This document shows, in pieces, positions 14,410 to 15,558 of a stretch of 15,558 bases of DNA; position 1 is the first letter of the stretch, and every line of letters starts with the position of its first letter. The stretch is from JADFSZ01 sp022560555 [NCBI: PVC group bacterium]. GTDB lineage: Bacteria; GCA-001730085; JADFSZ01. Position numbers and translations under genes: made by a program. The stretch is taken from assembly GCA_022560555.1 (NCBI GenBank), contig JADFSZ010000017.1, positions 1 through 15,558 on the forward strand, written 5' to 3'. A model generated the notes under the pieces. That model made no database searches, had not been told where the DNA came from, and saw only the letters and a list, made by a program, of their open reading frames with translations.

Positions 14410-15558
14410 ATGGAACTTTCTAAAAGATACAATCCCAAGGACGTTGAAGAAAAATGGTATCAGTATTGGGACGAAAACAATTTTTTTCAACCCAAAGATG
14501 ATCCTAAGGCTCCGACGTATACGATTGTCATCCCTCCTCCGAATATCACGGGTGTGCTTCATATGGGACACGCCCTCAACAATACCATCCAGGATGTTCT
14601 TATCCGTTTTAAGCGTATGCAAGGATTCCGGACGCTGTGGATTCCGGGAACGGATCACGCCGGTATTGCCACGCAGAATATGGTAGAGAAGAGCCTTCAT
14701 AAAAAAAATAAAAAGCGGACCGATTATTCACAGGAAGAATTTATCAATCTTATTTGGGAATGGAAAGAAAAACACGGCAACACTATTATCGGTCAATTGA
14801 AGAAACTGGGATGTTCCTGTGATTGGAGCCGCGAACGTTTTACGATGGATGAACGTTTGAGTTATGCCGTTTTTGAATCATTTAAACGGCTTTATGATAA
14901 GGGGCTTATTTATCAGGGTGAATATATCATTAATTGGTGTCCCAGGTGCCGGACGGCGTTATCGGACGAAGAAGCCGAAAAACAAGAGCAGGATGGGGTT
15001 CTCTATTATATTCGGTATCCGATCATAGATTCAGATGAAAGTCTTGTTGTCGCGACAACGCGTCCCGAGACCATGCTGGGAGATACGGCTGTAGCGGTCA
15101 ATCCGAAGGACAAGAGATACAAGAAATATATCGGCAAAAATATTAAACTGCCGCTGACAGATCGGGTCATTCCGATCATAGCGGATGAGTTTGTGGATCC
15201 TGGTTTTGGGACCGGAGCCGTAAAAGTAACTCCCGCACATGATCCGAATGATTTTCAAATGGGCCAAAAGCACTCCTTAGAATTTGTGGTCATTATGGAT
15301 GAGCTCGCGGTGATGAATAAGGAAGCCGGGAAAAAATATGAGGGGATGGACCGCTTCAAATGCCGCAAGCAGGTGATCCAGGATTTGCAAAAGCAGGCTC
15401 TGTTTGTGGAAAAAAAACCTCACAGGCATGCTGTGGGGCGGTGCTACCGGTGCGAAACGATTGTAGAACCGTACATTTCGAATCAATGGTTTGTCAAAAT
15501 GGAGCCTCTGGCCCGTGCCGCGATCAAGGTCGTTGAAGAAGGAAAAATCAAATTTTAC
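14410..15558 (+). CDS. valS: Valyl-tRNA synthetase, N-terminal part (3'-partial)
   Basis: Charges tRNA-Val with valine. The frame from ATG 14410 stays open to the window end, giving 383 codons out of the roughly 850-950 usual for ValRS. The class I signature HMGH is at 51-54 in PPPNITGVLHMGHALN. DHAGIATQ, WCPRCRTALSDEE and the editing-domain motif VATTRPETMLGDTAVAVNP, with TPAHDPNDFQMG, follow in order. The KMSKS loop and anticodon domain lie beyond the window. An in-frame GTG at 14401 is an alternative start, but the family begins near MELSKRYNP. Only a weak GTGGG precedes the ATG. No T-box leader is visible; the spacer is taken up by heptad repeats. Confidence 0.96.
   Translation, partial: MELSKRYNPKDVEEKWYQYWDENNFFQPKDDPKAPTYTIVIPPPNITGVLHMGHALNNTIQDVLIRFKRMQGFRTLWIPGTDHAGIATQNMVEKSLHKKNKKRTDYSQEEFINLIWEWKEKHGNTIIGQLKKLGCSCDWSRERFTMDERLSYAVFESFKRLYDKGLIYQGEYIINWCPRCRTALSDEEAEKQEQDGVLYYIRYPIIDSDESLVVATTRPETMLGDTAVAVNPKDKRYKKYIGKNIKLPLTDRVIPIIADEFVDPGFGTGAVKVTPAHDPNDFQMGQKHSLEFVVIMDELAVMNKEAGKKYEGMDRFKCRKQVIQDLQKQALFVEKKPHRHAVGRCYRCETIVEPYISNQWFVKMEPLARAAIKVVEEGKIKFY

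Overview
The window reads as a stretch of a bacterial chromosome with moderate to low GC, with every protein gene on the + strand. No phage, transposon or CRISPR structure is visible. The gene order hom-thrC-(apgM-like)-lysC-cimA, the very large signalling protein on the left, and the lack of a genome-encoded CCA on the tRNA fit an uncultivated anaerobe-type lineage such as Omnitrophota, or a Desulfobacterota/Nitrospirota-like bacterium. This placement is inference from style and synteny, not proof.

Left part (1-5880) is signalling. A long coiled-coil protein, probably cut at its N-terminus by the window edge, ends in a small beta-rich domain. It is followed in the same reading frame, after one TAA and 12 codons, by a 1565-residue protein. 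That protein has an N-terminal diguanylate cyclase (GGDEF plus an intact RxxD inhibitory site), a STAND/AAA_16-like P-loop NTPase, a TPR-like helical part, an unnamed module with a YPxGH motif, a long charged helical region and C-terminal HEAT repeats.

Middle (5881-6531) holds overlapping hairpins, one of them a terminator that is better formed for leftward transcription. Next come a TATAAT promoter element, a polypurine ribosome-binding region and an 87-residue membrane protein. A near-consensus promoter then sits so close to gpsA that its mRNA is probably leaderless.

Right part (6538-15558) is metabolic: gpsA (glycerol-3-phosphate dehydrogenase), tRNA-Pro(GGG), hom, thrC, an archaeal-type phosphoglycerate-mutase homologue, lysC, cimA and the first 383 codons of valS. 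LysC, Hom and ThrC make most of the aspartate-to-threonine pathway. No classical homoserine kinase (thrB) is present, and the mutase homologue sits where it would be expected. CimA opens the citramalate route to isoleucine. lysC carries a perfect internal Shine-Dalgarno and in-frame ATG, as expected for a separately made regulatory beta subunit.

The least explained signal is in the spacers. Four of them (gpsA/tRNA, tRNA/hom, hom/thrC, cimA/valS), and weakly a fifth (apgM/lysC), contain degenerate repeats with a strict 7-nt period. Each spacer uses its own word, and in two of them the word reappears in inverted orientation. The lysC/cimA spacer instead has six copies of a 16-17 nt AT-rich unit.
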